64,000 nt of DNA from Curvibacter sp. CHRR-16 (GCF_018474005.1 NZ_JAHCSH010000006.1:124001-188000), one strand, 5' to 3'; counted from the first letter of the stretch, positions 17,585-27,545 are shown. The notes: a model not told the origin generated them from the sequence alone. Translations and numbers: made by a program.

Positions 17585-19942
17585 GTGACGCGGCCAATCC
17601 AAGTAAGAAAAAAAGTACCAAGATGGTTAAAACCAGCCGTAAGTTTGATGAATCGGCTACGCATGTCGCACAAGCTGGTACTGGTCGTGGGTTTGGTGCT
17701 GATTCCATTGGCCATTACCAGCAGCATTTTGTTTGCGCGCAACTTGGAGCAGTACCACTTCACGCATCTGGAAATGAAGGGCGTACATGCATCGATTGAT
17801 GTGATGCACACCATCACCATGCTGCAAAAAAAACGCTTGCAGCAAATAACCCACGGCGATCCGCAACTGCCTTCTGATGGGTTCAGCACGCCCCCTCTAT
17901 CACCCACCTTGGCCCGCATTGACGATGTACTGCAGCGCAATGACTGGCCGGGGGCTCGCCAAGCGTTTGCCACCATCCAACCCAAGGTGGTGCAACTGCT
18001 CGGTGAAGGCAGCAACGAAGACTTCCAAGCCTACTCGGCAACGATTGCCAAGCTCAACCAGTTGATAGGGCTGGTGGCAGAGGAGTCTGGGCTGATTCTG
18101 GACCCGACCATGGAGAGTTATTTGCTGCAAAACCTGCAGCTGTCACTGGCCCCGCCCTTGGTGGAAGGCTTGAGTCAATCGCGCTTGACTTTAGCGAGGT
18201 GGGTACTGAACAAGCTAGACACCCCTCAAGCGGAAAGCCTGCTGCAGCAAAAAAGCCTGCAAACCGCGGTGTGGCACGAGCAAATGGTGCAGGCCGTGCA
18301 AACACGGGTTAAATATGTGCCCGGTGTGTCCCTTGCCGCTATAGAGCCCCACTTCCAAGCCTTAGAAAAATACCTGCAAGCGCTACACACCCCTCTGAGC
18401 AGCAAAGAACATGCACTCGCTCTGTTCCAACAAAGCCTGCCCTTGCTTGCCCAAACACGCGAATACAACCAAGGGGGGAACAAACGGTTGCTCAATACCC
18501 TGGAGCAAAGGGCCAACCAAGAAATGCGCCAACTGACCACCACTGGCCTCATCAGCATCCTGTGCATCGCCATAGCGGCATACCTGATGATGGGGTATTG
18601 GATCGCTACCGTGCGCAGCGTGCAGCAACTTGAGGCCGCACTCAAGATGGGCAGTGAGGGGGATTTGACCTATCGGGTGCAGGCCGAAGGAGAGGATGAG
18701 ATGGCCCGCATCAGCCAGTATTTGGAATCCATGCTGGAAAGTCTGTCGGGTTTGGTCGCCGATGTGCGCAGTGCTACCAACTTGGTCAGTGATGTAGGCA
18801 TGCAACTGGTACAAGACAGCCAGTTGCTCTCCGAACGCACCCAAAGCCAAGCTATCAGTTTGGAGCATGCCACCAGCAACGTGAGCAAGGTCAGTGATAC
18901 CGTAGCACGCAATTCCGAAGCAGCCCAAATGGTGAGCATGATGACGCAAAGCCTGCACGCAGAAGCACAGCATGCCAGCACACTCATGAACTCGGCCGTA
19001 CAGGGCATGGATGGGGTGAAAAGCTCTTCAGACCGCATGAGCGAAATCATCACCAGCATCGACAACATTGCCTTCCAAACCAATTTGCTGGCGCTCAACG
19101 CGGCGGTAGAAGCTGCACGTGCCGGTGAGCAAGGGCGTGGTTTTGCAGTGGTGGCAGCTGAAGTACGTGGCCTGGCCAAACGCAGCCAAAGCGCTGCCAG
19201 CGAAGTACGCCAACTGATTGCCGATGCTTCCAGTCGCACAGGTGTGGCTGTACAGCAGATTCAGCAAGTAGGCAGCATGATGAATAGCTTGGCCACGGGT
19301 ATCAGCGAGATTTCGCAAAACGTGCACTCCATGGCTGAGGGCAGCGTGCGGCAAAGCCAAGCTTTGGCCGAGGTGGTGAAAACCGTGACCAGTTTGGACC
19401 AAGTGACGGTAGATAACACGCAATTGGTAGACCGCACATCACACCGCTCCAATCGGCTCATCCAACGCTCACACGAGTTGGTGGATGCGGTCATGCACAT
19501 CGGGCTGCGGCGTGGCACAGCCGATGAAGCCAAAGCCATGGCTGAAAAAGCGCAAGCTCACTTGCATGCAAACAGCCTGCACAGCGCCGCAACAGCCATG
19601 CACAACCCCACAGGGGAATTTCGCTACAAAGATTTGTATGTCTTTGCCATGGATCGTGAAGGGGTATTCCACATTTATGGCCAAGACAGTCAGCGAGTAG
19701 GCCAAACCGCATGGGACTTGCCAGGTTTGAATGGGGATGATTTGTTGGCCCAAGCATGGAACCGCTGCGACCTCAGCGGTGGAGGATGGGTCGAGTACGA
19801 CATCATCGACTACCAGAGCAATACACTGCGCGGCAAGATTACTTACGTGCTGCCAGTGAATAACAATTTGCTGGTCGGGTGTGGTGCCTATCGCACCGGA
19901 CTTCGCAGCCTGACAGCAGAAGAGGCCAGCGTCATCATCTAA
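17585..19942 (+). CDS. Membrane chemoreceptor with C-terminal Cache-like sensor module
   Basis: The 785-aa product is a methyl-accepting chemotaxis protein. TM1 is about residues 31-51, a helical periplasmic region follows, and TM2 is about residues 318-341. A HAMP domain comes next, then the signalling hairpin with the tip [20 protein letters not shown] near residues 492-512. After the signalling domain, from about residue 655, comes a module with single-Cache features ([44 protein letters not shown]). Cache domains are normally extracytoplasmic, so a cytoplasmic C-terminal copy is notable. The GTG at 17585, behind a G-rich ribosome binding site, is chosen. The ATG at 17651 would shorten the N-terminus without removing TM1. 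It converges on the che operon. Confidence 0.9.
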   Translation: MTRPIQVRKKVPRWLKPAVSLMNRLRMSHKLVLVVGLVLIPLAITSSILFARNLEQYHFTHLEMKGVHASIDVMHTITMLQKKRLQQITHGDPQLPSDGFSTPPLSPTLARIDDVLQRNDWPGARQAFATIQPKVVQLLGEGSNEDFQAYSATIAKLNQLIGLVAEESGLILDPTMESYLLQNLQLSLAPPLVEGLSQSRLTLARWVLNKLDTPQAESLLQQKSLQTAVWHEQMVQAVQTRVKYVPGVSLAAIEPHFQALEKYLQALHTPLSSKEHALALFQQSLPLLAQTREYNQGGNKRLLNTLEQRANQEMRQLTTTGLISILCIAIAAYLMMGYWIATVRSVQQLEAALKMGSEGDLTYRVQAEGEDEMARISQYLESMLESLSGLVADVRSATNLVSDVGMQLVQDSQLLSERTQSQAISLEHATSNVSKVSDTVARNSEAAQMVSMMTQSLHAEAQHASTLMNSAVQGMDGVKSSSDRMSEIITSIDNIAFQTNLLALNAAVEAARAGEQGRGFAVVAAEVRGLAKRSQSAASEVRQLIADASSRTGVAVQQIQQVGSMMNSLATGISEISQNVHSMAEGSVRQSQALAEVVKTVTSLDQVTVDNTQLVDRTSHRSNRLIQRSHELVDAVMHIGLRRGTADEAKAMAEKAQAHLHANSLHSAATAMHNPTGEFRYKDLYVFAMDREGVFHIYGQDSQRVGQTAWDLPGLNGDDLLAQAWNRCDLSGGGWVEYDIIDYQSNTLRGKITYVLPVNNNLLVGCGAYRTGLRSLTAEEASVII

Positions 19943-19965
19943 GCGCCATTGGCACAAACAAGCAC

Positions 19966-21027
19966 TCAGGCGCGCGCATCAAAAGCCAGCACAGCACTGG
20001 CGATATCCCCTAATGGCAGCACATCGTCCACGGCTTGCAGTTTGATGGCTTCTTTGGGCATGCCAAAGACGACACAAGTTTCCTCGTTTTGGGCAATGGT
20101 GCGCCCCCCTGCGTCGTGGATGGCTTTCATGCCACGGGCACCATCGTCCCCCATGCCGGTCATGAGGATGGCCAAGACATCGCGCCCGGCGCATTCCGCC
20201 ATTGAGCGGAACAGCACATCCACCGAGGGTTTGTGACGGTTCACAGGCGGCCCATCCATGACATGGGCGTAATACTGTCCAGCGTTTTTGCGGAGTTGCA
20301 AATGGCGCCCTCCAGGCGCTATGAGCACCAAACCACGCTCCATACGATCACCATCGCGCGCTTCACGCACTTGCATGGCACACAAACCATTGAGGCGCTG
20401 CGCCAGCATGGCAGTAAAACGCTCGGGCATGTGCTGGGTCACTGCAATGGAGGGAGCGTCCGATGGCAATTGCAACAGCATGGCCTCCAATGCTTGCGTT
20501 CCCCCGGTGGAGGAGCCGATGACAACGGGTTTGTTCATGGACAGGGCATGCACCCCTGCCGTGCGAGCCGCCCGCATCGATCGCTGCATAGGGAGCACTG
20601 CTGCAGGCGTGGCATGGCGCAAGCGAGGGTGTGAACGGGCGGCGGCCTTGAGCACGCTGATCATTTCGTGGCGCGACTCTTCCAGGTGCGCCCGCACCCC
20701 CAGCGCGGGTTTGGCCAGCACAGCGACGGCACCGCTGGACAAGGCCTCCAAGGCCACGGCACTGCCCTCGGTAGACAGGGATGAGCAAATCACGGTGGGA
20801 ATGGGGTTGTTGGCCATGATTTGGCGCAAAAAGGTCAGCCCATCCATGCCGGGCATTTCGATATCCAGCAAGAGCACATCAGGGCGTTGCTTTTGAATCG
20901 CGGCCTGCGCTAGCAAGGGGTTGGGGGCAGATCCCACCAATGCGATATCTGCCTGACCAGACAGGATATGGGCCAACGCTTGGCGCACTACGGCGGAGTC
21001 ATCCACCACAAATACCTGTATGGTCAT
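19966..21027 (-). CDS. cheB: Chemotaxis protein-glutamate methylesterase/deamidase CheB
   Basis: CheB removes methyl groups from chemoreceptors when its receiver is phosphorylated by CheA. The 353-aa product has an N-terminal receiver (FVVDDSAVVRQAL; phosphoacceptor in LLLDIEMPGMDG). The C-terminal esterase domain carries the catalytic triad in GSSTGGTQA (Ser), QHMPERF (His) and MTGMGDDGARG (Asp). The open frame continues far upstream through cheD in another frame. The ATG at 21027, which begins MTIQVFVVDDSA, is the correct start. It is the last gene of the minus-strand che operon and ends 23 bases from the converging chemoreceptor gene. Confidence 0.96.
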   Translation of the reverse strand: MTIQVFVVDDSAVVRQALAHILSGQADIALVGSAPNPLLAQAAIQKQRPDVLLLDIEMPGMDGLTFLRQIMANNPIPTVICSSLSTEGSAVALEALSSGAVAVLAKPALGVRAHLEESRHEMISVLKAAARSHPRLRHATPAAVLPMQRSMRAARTAGVHALSMNKPVVIGSSTGGTQALEAMLLQLPSDAPSIAVTQHMPERFTAMLAQRLNGLCAMQVREARDGDRMERGLVLIAPGGRHLQLRKNAGQYYAHVMDGPPVNRHKPSVDVLFRSMAECAGRDVLAILMTGMGDDGARGMKAIHDAGGRTIAQNEETCVVFGMPKEAIKLQAVDDVLPLGDIASAVLAFDARA

Positions 21028-21029
21028 GT

Positions 21030-21494
21030 TCAGGCTGTCTCCAGTTGTATGGCATCGATCTGGGGTGGTTGGGAACCGACTACCCAACTGAGCTTGCGGT
21101 AGCAACGCCCGCCCAAACAGGCCTGCACGGGTGTCATACCCCAGTGCTGCAGTGTCGCTTGCAGCCACAGAACATTGTGCAAACTCACATTGTCTTCGTC
21201 GGCGATGGAAGCAAACATGTTGCCGCCGCCATAGGCATACGCGTGGCAATAGCGGGGGGTGATACCCACCGACAACAACAACGCCTGCATGCGCTGCAAG
21301 GCCACACTGCCATAGGCAGTGTTGTGCAACTGGTCTGCCGGAGGGCGCGAAGCGTGCACGATGTGGCACATGCACCCCACGGTGCGGCGGGGGTCGGTCA
21401 AGATGAGACTCACACACGACCCTAGCAAGGTGCGCAATTGATCTCCCGCATGGGCCAACACCACATCGCCGGGCATGAGGTCGTAGGTACTCAT
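21030..21494 (-). CDS. cheD: Chemoreceptor glutamine deamidase CheD
   Basis: CheD deamidates selected Gln residues of chemoreceptors, tuning them for methylation. The 154-aa product has the catalytic Cys in LLGSCVSLIL, the His in MCHIVHASRP, and the conserved Thr/Gly region AYAYGGGNMF. Both ends fit the family. It overlaps the end of cheR by four bases (ATGA-type junction) and precedes cheB by two bases, so the three adaptation enzymes are translationally coupled. Confidence 0.95.
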   Translation of the reverse strand: MSTYDLMPGDVVLAHAGDQLRTLLGSCVSLILTDPRRTVGCMCHIVHASRPPADQLHNTAYGSVALQRMQALLLSVGITPRYCHAYAYGGGNMFASIADEDNVSLHNVLWLQATLQHWGMTPVQACLGGRCYRKLSWVVGSQPPQIDAIQLETA

Positions 21495-22318
21495 GCTGCC
21501 TCCTTTTTGCGAAAAACGCCGGGGCGTACCACGTCCAAGGGGGTACGGCAGACCACACGCCCTTCAGCCGTACCAACAAAAAACAAGCCCCCAGGGCGCA
21601 GTGTTTGCAAAACCCGATCAGCCACCTCCTGCTTGGTCGGCGCATCGAAGTAAATCAACACATTGCGCAGGAAGATGGCATCAAACAGCCCCCAATCGGT
21701 ATCGAGTGGCTGACACAGATTGAGCTGGCCAAACTGCACATGCTGGCGCAGTTTTTCTTGCACCATGACCAGCCCATCAGACTGCCCATCGCCACGCAAG
21801 CAATAACGCCGCAAACGGTCTTCGGATACGGCACGCAAACGATCTTGGGGGTATATACCTTCTTTGGCGGCCAATAAAACCCGGTGGCTGATGTCGGTGG
21901 CCACAATGCTCCATCCACTGGAGGTTTTGCCACTGACTTGCAAATCCATAAGCAGCATGGCAATGCTGTAGGGCTCATCACCGTACGAGCAGGCTGCACT
22001 CCAAACCCGCAATGCCCGCTTGTGGCCCCAGCGGGTAACGTGCTGCTCCAGTACCTGAAAGTGCTCCGGCTCGCGGAAAAAGTAGGTTTCATTGGTGGTG
22101 AGCAAGTCCAAAGCGGCTTGCATTTCACCATGGGCATGGGGGCCGCACAGCACATCGGCATAGGCCTCAAAACTATCCAATCCCAACTGCTGGATGCGCC
22201 CCGCTAAACGTGACTGCACCAAGAAACGCTTGTTTTCGGAAAAACTCAACCCTGCTGCGCGGTACATCACATGCACCAGCCGCTGAAATGCGTTGTCGGT
22301 GAGTTGCAAATCGGCCAC
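21491..22318 (-). CDS. cheR: Chemotaxis protein methyltransferase CheR
   Basis: CheR methylates Glu residues of chemoreceptors with S-adenosylmethionine. The 275-aa product has the helical N-terminal domain (MYRAAGLSFSENKRFLVQSR), the TTNETYFFRE motif, the SAM-binding RVWSAACSYGDEPYSIAM, and DAIFLRNVLIYFD. The translation starts at a GTG (22316-22318). It lies seven bases after cheW and overlaps cheD. There is no C-terminal VWRPY-binding extension or TPR domain. Confidence 0.96.
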   Translation of the reverse strand: MADLQLTDNAFQRLVHVMYRAAGLSFSENKRFLVQSRLAGRIQQLGLDSFEAYADVLCGPHAHGEMQAALDLLTTNETYFFREPEHFQVLEQHVTRWGHKRALRVWSAACSYGDEPYSIAMLLMDLQVSGKTSSGWSIVATDISHRVLLAAKEGIYPQDRLRAVSEDRLRRYCLRGDGQSDGLVMVQEKLRQHVQFGQLNLCQPLDTDWGLFDAIFLRNVLIYFDAPTKQEVADRVLQTLRPGGLFFVGTAEGRVVCRTPLDVVRPGVFRKKEAA

Positions 22319-22325
22319 CCCGTGT

Positions 22326-22826
22326 TTACTGGGTGGCTACCAGTTGGGCCATTTCGTCCATGCTCAAAGCGCGTTCAGTGTCCAAAATGCCAACGAATTG
22401 GCCAGCCACTTTGGCGACCCCCTGCAAGTAGTCCCGATCTATGCTGGTACCAAAGTTGGGCGGGGACTCAATTTGGCTTTGGCGCACTTCGATGACTTCG
22501 CTCACCGCATCGACCATGACCCCCAAATCCAGCCGCTCCCCTTCGCGCGACACGTCCAAAATAATGATGCTGGTTTTTTTTCCCAAGGGTGTAGGACTGC
22601 GCCCCAAACGGGCTCGCAAATCAATCACGGGAACCACCGATCCACGCAAATTGATCACCCCCCGCACAAAGCTGGGCATGAGGGGAACCACCGTCATGGA
22701 GGCATGCTGGATGATTTCACGCACACGGTTGATATTCATGGCGAACAGCTCGTCGTCAACCCAGTAAGTCAAGCACTGCAAGATGGTGTCAGGCTGGCCT
22801 TGTAGCAGCAACTTGGCGTAGTCCAT
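22326..22826 (-). CDS. cheW: Chemotaxis coupling protein CheW
   Basis: CheW links the kinase CheA to receptor signalling tips. The 166-aa product is a single CheW domain with CLTYWVDDELFAMNINRVRE, PLMPSFVRGVINLRGSVVPV and IDLRARLG, all diagnostic. It has a short N-terminal extension and a C-terminal tail (MDEMAQLVATQ). It follows cheA by 38 bases and precedes cheR by seven on the same strand. Confidence 0.95.
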   Translation of the reverse strand: MDYAKLLLQGQPDTILQCLTYWVDDELFAMNINRVREIIQHASMTVVPLMPSFVRGVINLRGSVVPVIDLRARLGRSPTPLGKKTSIIILDVSREGERLDLGVMVDAVSEVIEVRQSQIESPPNFGTSIDRDYLQGVAKVAGQFVGILDTERALSMDEMAQLVATQ

Positions 22827-22864
22827 AGGTGCACCTCTTTTTTAATGGCAATGAATGCATGGTT

Positions 22865-25093
22865 TTAGCGTCCGTGCTCTGCAGGGCTCAATTGCTTAGG
22901 TGGCTGCATGGCTAAGTCAGCCAAGCCCACCACATCCACAATGAGTGCGACTTCGCCACTGCCCAGCACCGATGAGCCCGAGATACCACGCAGGGTTTTG
23001 AACAAGCGCCCCAACGGTTTGATGACGATCTGGTTTTGCCCCAGCAGGGTATCGACCTCTATGCCGTATTTGCCTTTGGGTGACTGCACCACCACCACGC
23101 TGGAGCGCGTACTGCCACTGGCTTCCAAACTATAGAGGGCGCGCAAACGTACCACTGGCAAAACAGCACCACGCAACTCGACGCAATGGCGGTCTGCGTC
23201 GTCTTGGTGCACTTGGTTGCTCTTGGCCTCAATGACCTCGACCACCGACTCCAGTGGCAACACAAATTTGGATTTACCAATCGCCACCAAAAAGCCATCG
23301 ATGATGGCCAGCGTGAGGGGCAAACGGATGTCCACACGCAAACCTTTGCCCGGTGTATTGACCAATTTGAGACTGCCGCGCAGCGCTTCAATATTGCGCC
23401 GCACCACATCCATGCCAACACCGCGCCCAGACAAGTCGGTGACTTGCTCGGCGGTGGAAAAGCCGGGCTCAAAAATGAGCATATTGATGTCGTCATCGGG
23501 CGGCACTACGCCTTGCTCTACCAGCCCTCTGTCCCATGCACGCTGCAGTACTTTGTCGCGGTTGATACCTCGGCCATCGTCTTGAATTTGGATCAGGATG
23601 GCACCGGTCTCATGGCGCGCGCGCAGCACCAAATGCCCCTCGGCTGACTTGCCAGCAGCCACGCGGTCATGCGGCGTTTCCAAGCCATGATCGAGTGCAT
23701 TGCGCACCAAGTGCATGAGGGGATCGGCAATTTTTTCGACCATGGACTTATCCAATTCAGAGTCGCCACCGTAGATATCAAACACCACCTCTTTGCCCAA
23801 CTGGGCAGCAGTGTCGCGCACGACGCGCTTGAAGCGGCTGAACGTCTCGCCAATGGGCACCATGCGCAAGGCCAAGGTGCCGTTGCGAATTTCTTCGATG
23901 AGGTTGCCCATTTGCAAATTGGCTTCGAGCAAAGCCACCTGTTTGGTGGTGCGCGCCATCAAGGTGGCACCAGCACTGGCTATAACCAGTTCACCAAGCA
24001 AGTTGATGACGGCATCGAGCTTGTCCGCTTGCACACGGATGTAACGCTCGTCCCCTCCTGCCGCACTGGCTTCGCGCATTTTTTGCTGCTTACCCAAGGC
24101 GGCAGTGACCACCGGCGCAGGTATGCCTGCTTGGCTGGTCAGTAGTTCGCCCAGTTTGGGCTTGTGGGACTCCTCGCTGGTGCTCTGAGCATGCAGGAGT
24201 TGGGCGACTTTTTCAGGTGCTAGCACCCCCGCCGTCACCATCAAATCACCCAAGCGAGGGGTATCGGGCAGGTTTTCTATGGCTTGCACCATTTGGCTTG
24301 CTGTGGGTGGCAGCATCTCTAGGCTGTACTGGCAATCGTCCTCCACAAAGCTAAAGGCCTCACGCAGTTCTGCCTCTGCGGCTGTGCTCTGCAACTCCAG
24401 CACAAAGCCAATGTGGCAGTCTTCAGGGATCAAATCAGTCAGAACAGGAATGCTGTCGCACAAGGCTTGCACCCTGAGGACAGTGCCGAGAGTGGCCAAA
24501 TAGCGCAGCACGGCCAAGGGATCCATGCCATTGCGAAAGGTCTCTGGCCCAAACTGGGCTTGGATGCGCCACACTGGCTCGTGTACGGTGCCACCCAAGT
24601 CTGGCATGGCGCTGCGTTCTGGCGTACTGCTTGGCGGCGCAGACACAGAAGACGTAGCCAATGCGGCGGGGGCGATTCCTACAGCACTATTGACCACTCT
24701 ATTGAGTTGCTGCACTAGCAATGCACGCAAAGTCTGCTCATCATCAGTGTCCAGCGAGTCGTCCGATGCAGCCTTGACCAGCAAGCGAATGTGGTCATTG
24801 CTCTGCAATAGCAAAGTGTTGGTGTCGGCCGTGCATTGCAATTTGCCATCGCGCATTTTGTCGAGCAAGGACTCTACGTGATGGGTGAATTCGACCACTT
24901 TGCTCAACCCAAACATGCCTGCCGATCCCTTGACCGTATGGGCGCAGCGAAACAGGGCATCGAGCAAATTTTTGTTATCGGGCTGATCCTCCAACTCCAA
25001 TAACAAAGATTCCATGGCGTCGGTCTGCTCGACTGCTTCGCTCATGAAAGCGGGCAACGCTTGGGCTATGAAATCGGCATCGCTATTGCTCAC
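22865..25093 (-). CDS. cheA: Chemotaxis sensor histidine kinase CheA
   Basis: CheA phosphorylates CheY and CheB in response to receptor state. The 742-aa product has an N-terminal Hpt domain with phospho-His 52 in AHTVKGSAGMFG. A regulatory segment follows that resembles the P2-like region of alternative CheA proteins (DPLAVLRYLATLG, FSFVEDDCQY). Next come the dimerisation helices (GELVIASAGATL), the kinase with LVRNALDHGLETP, DDGRGINRDKV and GVGMDVVRRNIEAL, and a C-terminal CheW-like domain. The start is a GTG at 25091-25093. Only one Hpt domain and no receiver are present, so it is a classical rather than a hybrid CheA. Confidence 0.96.
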   Translation of the reverse strand: MSNSDADFIAQALPAFMSEAVEQTDAMESLLLELEDQPDNKNLLDALFRCAHTVKGSAGMFGLSKVVEFTHHVESLLDKMRDGKLQCTADTNTLLLQSNDHIRLLVKAASDDSLDTDDEQTLRALLVQQLNRVVNSAVGIAPAALATSSVSAPPSSTPERSAMPDLGGTVHEPVWRIQAQFGPETFRNGMDPLAVLRYLATLGTVLRVQALCDSIPVLTDLIPEDCHIGFVLELQSTAAEAELREAFSFVEDDCQYSLEMLPPTASQMVQAIENLPDTPRLGDLMVTAGVLAPEKVAQLLHAQSTSEESHKPKLGELLTSQAGIPAPVVTAALGKQQKMREASAAGGDERYIRVQADKLDAVINLLGELVIASAGATLMARTTKQVALLEANLQMGNLIEEIRNGTLALRMVPIGETFSRFKRVVRDTAAQLGKEVVFDIYGGDSELDKSMVEKIADPLMHLVRNALDHGLETPHDRVAAGKSAEGHLVLRARHETGAILIQIQDDGRGINRDKVLQRAWDRGLVEQGVVPPDDDINMLIFEPGFSTAEQVTDLSGRGVGMDVVRRNIEALRGSLKLVNTPGKGLRVDIRLPLTLAIIDGFLVAIGKSKFVLPLESVVEVIEAKSNQVHQDDADRHCVELRGAVLPVVRLRALYSLEASGSTRSSVVVVQSPKGKYGIEVDTLLGQNQIVIKPLGRLFKTLRGISGSSVLGSGEVALIVDVVGLADLAMQPPKQLSPAEHGR

Positions 25094-25120
25094 GGAAACT
25101 CCCAGTGGGTTGATGCATCC

Positions 25121-25429
25121 TCAGACACTTTCTGGTGTGAAGTCTGTCCTGGTGTGTTGCTGCAAACAGGCTTGTAAACCGTAGTCTTGGCAGGCTTGCT
25201 GCAGCACATTGCTGGGCTCTACCAAGTGCCATTGGTACGCGGTTTTTCCCAGTGCCACCAATATCTGCAAGCCCGCCGCATCCACTTGGGCTACTTGGTC
25301 TGCATGGACATGCAGCACTGGTGCCTGAGCATCGCTTTGGTGAACTTGCTGCAGGCATGCCAGCAGGGCCTCATGGCATTTCTGAGCCGAGTAAATATTG
25401 AACTCTGTGGGCAACTCGAATATGGGCAT
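25121..25429 (-). CDS. STAS-domain protein
   Basis: The 102-aa product looks like a lone STAS (anti-sigma-factor antagonist-like) domain. The N-terminal strand is FELPTEFNIYSA, and the middle segment LHVHADQVAQVDAAGLQILVA matches the STAS core around the usual phosphorylatable Ser/Thr. Here that position reads Asp-Ala-Ala-Gly, so the usual Ser before the GLQ turn is absent. The ATG at 25429 is preferred to an upstream TTG at 25441. It lies between cheY and cheA in the same operon. STAS genes occur in this place in several alternative chemosensory clusters, where their partner is unclear. Confidence 0.82.
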   Translation of the reverse strand: MPIFELPTEFNIYSAQKCHEALLACLQQVHQSDAQAPVLHVHADQVAQVDAAGLQILVALGKTAYQWHLVEPSNVLQQACQDYGLQACLQQHTRTDFTPESV

Positions 25430-25465
25430 AGTGGCCTCCAAGCTGTAGCGCTAGAACTGTTCCCT

Positions 25466-25831
25466 TTAGGGGCAAAGCTTGGACACTGCGTTGAGCAACT
25501 GGGTGGGGGCAAAGGGCTTGACCATCCACGCTTTGGCACCTGCTGCTTTGCCTTGCTCCTTCTTCTCCTCTTGGCTCTCGGTCGTGAGCATGAGAATGGG
25601 CATGAATTTGTAGTTGGGCAAAGTCTTGGCAGCCTTCACAAATTCGATGCCGTTCATATTGGGCATATTCACATCGCAAATAGTCATGTGCACTTGACGC
25701 CCATCGAGCAAGGCCAGTGCGGCCTGACCATCGCCAGCCTCTATCACTTGGTAGCCACTGGCAGTCAGTGTCATGTTGACCACTTGGCGCAAACTAGCTG
25801 AATCATCAACAACGAGTATGGTTTTGCTCAT
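25466..25831 (-). CDS. cheY: Response regulator CheY
   Basis: The 121-aa product is a single receiver domain: ILVVDDSASLRQVV, the phosphoacceptor Asp in MTICDVNMPNMNGIEF, the Thr in MLTTESQ, and the Lys in AWMVKPFAP. This layout, with KPF and DSAS, is typical of chemotaxis CheY proteins. It is the second gene of the minus-strand che operon, 12 bases after the CheZ-like candidate. Its output machine, flagellar motor or type IV pilus, is not encoded in this window. Confidence 0.93.
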   Translation of the reverse strand: MSKTILVVDDSASLRQVVNMTLTASGYQVIEAGDGQAALALLDGRQVHMTICDVNMPNMNGIEFVKAAKTLPNYKFMPILMLTTESQEEKKEQGKAAGAKAWMVKPFAPTQLLNAVSKLCP

Positions 25832-25843
25832 GAATTCTCTCCA

Positions 25844-26332
25844 TCAGAAGAAATGGGGGTCTTGGGTTCCGTTATTCGCACCATCTACGGCGTGGTTTGA
25901 GTGATCGTTGTGCTGGTCATTCATGGCGTATTCCCCACGCAAACGTGCCAGCCATGCATTGGCGTCTGGAGGTGGGGCATGTGCATCTTGCAGTTGCTCT
26001 ACCAAGCGCGTGATGTCTTGCTCTAGCAGTGCTAAGCGTTGACTCAAACGGTCTTGGTACTGAAAAGCCTCCAGTAGCTGGTGACTACTGCCTTGCATAG
26101 CTGTTGGCATGTTCTGCCCCAGTTGCTGGCAATGGTCACTGACCTGACGCTGGAACTCGGCAAAGGCCACCAACATGTTGCTCACAGCCTCATCGGAATG
26201 GCGACGCACCGACGCAATGTGGCGATGCCAGACAGGCAGCAATTGCTGCGTCAGTTCAAGAATTCTGTCGGCGCGCTCTGTGGCAGCGCTATGCTGCACT
26301 GGCGTGCTTGGTGAGCTTGCTGATTCAATCAT
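25844..26332 (-). CDS. Helical protein beside cheY, CheZ-like phosphatase candidate
   Basis: The 162-aa product has no certain family assignment. It appears almost wholly helical over residues 18-120, then has an acidic, Asn/His-rich tail ending QDPHFF. Residues 91-98 read QYQDRLSQ, which gives a D94-x3-Q98 spacing like the catalytic Asp/Gln pair of CheZ, where the helix reads QDLTGQ. Its place as the first gene of the operon, 12 bases before cheY, supports a role in CheY dephosphorylation. It is shorter than E. coli CheZ, and homology was not tested. It starts 151 bases from the divergent PLP-enzyme start. Confidence 0.65.
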   Translation of the reverse strand: MIESASSPSTPVQHSAATERADRILELTQQLLPVWHRHIASVRRHSDEAVSNMLVAFAEFQRQVSDHCQQLGQNMPTAMQGSSHQLLEAFQYQDRLSQRLALLEQDITRLVEQLQDAHAPPPDANAWLARLRGEYAMNDQHNDHSNHAVDGANNGTQDPHFF

Positions 26333-26483
26333 TCACTCCCATCCCTCTCACAGTAGAGTCGCCGCCGATAATTTGGCTTTGACGCTGAGTTATGGGTCAT
26401 ATGTAGCAAGGTATGTCCGTAACGTGCGAGCAAGTGGTAACCAGATTCTTATTCCGGCGCTCCTTCATAACCGTTTATTGCAA

Positions 26484-27545
26484 ATGACACAGAAAACCGA
26501 CAACTGGCTGCAAACAGCGATCGCACGCATCAATGCAGATTACCAACGCAGCGCCGATACGCACCTCATCCCACTGCCGATACCGCATTTGCAAACAGCA
26601 GGAATCGATCTGTATCTGAAAGATGAGTCCACGCATCCCACGGGGAGTTTGAAACACCGACTGGCGCGCTCATTGTTTTTGTATGCCTTGTGCAATGGCT
26701 GGATACACCAAGGCACAACCGTAGTCGAAGCCAGCAGCGGCTCCACGGCCGTCAGTGAGGCCTACTTTGCGCGCCTGCTTGACCTTCCTTTTGTGGCGGT
26801 GATGGCGAGCACCACATCCAAAGAAAAAATCGCCTTGATTGAGTTCTACGGAGGTCGTTGCTTGCTGGTGAACGATCCCAGCCAAGTCTACGCAGTGGCC
26901 CAAGCAGAAGCCGATCGCACCGACGGCCATTACATGGATCAGTTCACTTACGCGGAGCGGGCCACGGACTGGCGTGGCAACAACAACATTGCGCAAAGCA
27001 TTTTTGAGCAGATGCGCAGTGAGCGCCACCCCATTCCCCAATGGATAGTGACTGCCGCTGGAACCGGTGGCACCAGTGCCACGATTGGTCGTTTTATCCG
27101 CCTACAGCGTTATGACACCCACTTGTGCGTGCCAGATCCTGCTGGATCGGTGTTTCTGGAGTTTTACCGCAGCCGCAATGCTGCGCTAACAGGATCTGGC
27201 TCGCGCATCGAAGGCATTGGCCGTCCCCGTGTGGAACCCAGCTTCGTTCCTAGCTTAGTGGATCGCATGGAGGAGGTCAGCAACCTGCGCAGCGTGGCCG
27301 CTATGCGTGAGTTGTCTACCTTGCTAGGGCGTCGCGTAGGCCCTAGCACTGGCACCAATTTCGCTGTCATGCTGGAACTGGCCCATGAGATGCGTGCCTG
27401 CGGCCAACGGGGTTCGATCGTTTCGCTCCTGTGCGATGCCGGTGAGCGCTATGCACAGACCTACCACGATGCTACTTGGGTTGTTCAGCAGTTTGGCGAC
27501 TGCACCGTAGAGCAAACGCACATTCGCAGCCTGCTTGGCCGATAA
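26484..27545 (+). CDS. Cysteine-synthase-family PLP-dependent enzyme
   Basis: The 353-aa product belongs to the fold type II PLP enzymes of the cysteine synthase/cystathionine beta-synthase group. It has the PLP Lys in [11 protein letters not shown], the substrate-loop [15 protein letters not shown], the phosphate-binding [14 protein letters not shown], and [10 protein letters not shown] near the end. Members of this longer branch are often annotated as cysteine synthases, and some act as cysteine desulfhydrases, so the reaction is uncertain. The frame is open upstream to 26175 over the antisense CheZ-like gene. The ATG at 26484 gives the normal N-terminus, although its ribosome binding site is weak. 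Confidence 0.85.
   Translation: MTQKTDNWLQTAIARINADYQRSADTHLIPLPIPHLQTAGIDLYLKDESTHPTGSLKHRLARSLFLYALCNGWIHQGTTVVEASSGSTAVSEAYFARLLDLPFVAVMASTTSKEKIALIEFYGGRCLLVNDPSQVYAVAQAEADRTDGHYMDQFTYAERATDWRGNNNIAQSIFEQMRSERHPIPQWIVTAAGTGGTSATIGRFIRLQRYDTHLCVPDPAGSVFLEFYRSRNAALTGSGSRIEGIGRPRVEPSFVPSLVDRMEEVSNLRSVAAMRELSTLLGRRVGPSTGTNFAVMLELAHEMRACGQRGSIVSLLCDAGERYAQTYHDATWVVQQFGDCTVEQTHIRSLLGR

Noticed and set aside
21028..21645. N-terminal extension of the cheB frame through cheD and cheR
   Set aside because: The residues are Arg/His/Pro-rich and unlike CheB. The receiver domain starts cleanly at the ATG at 21027.
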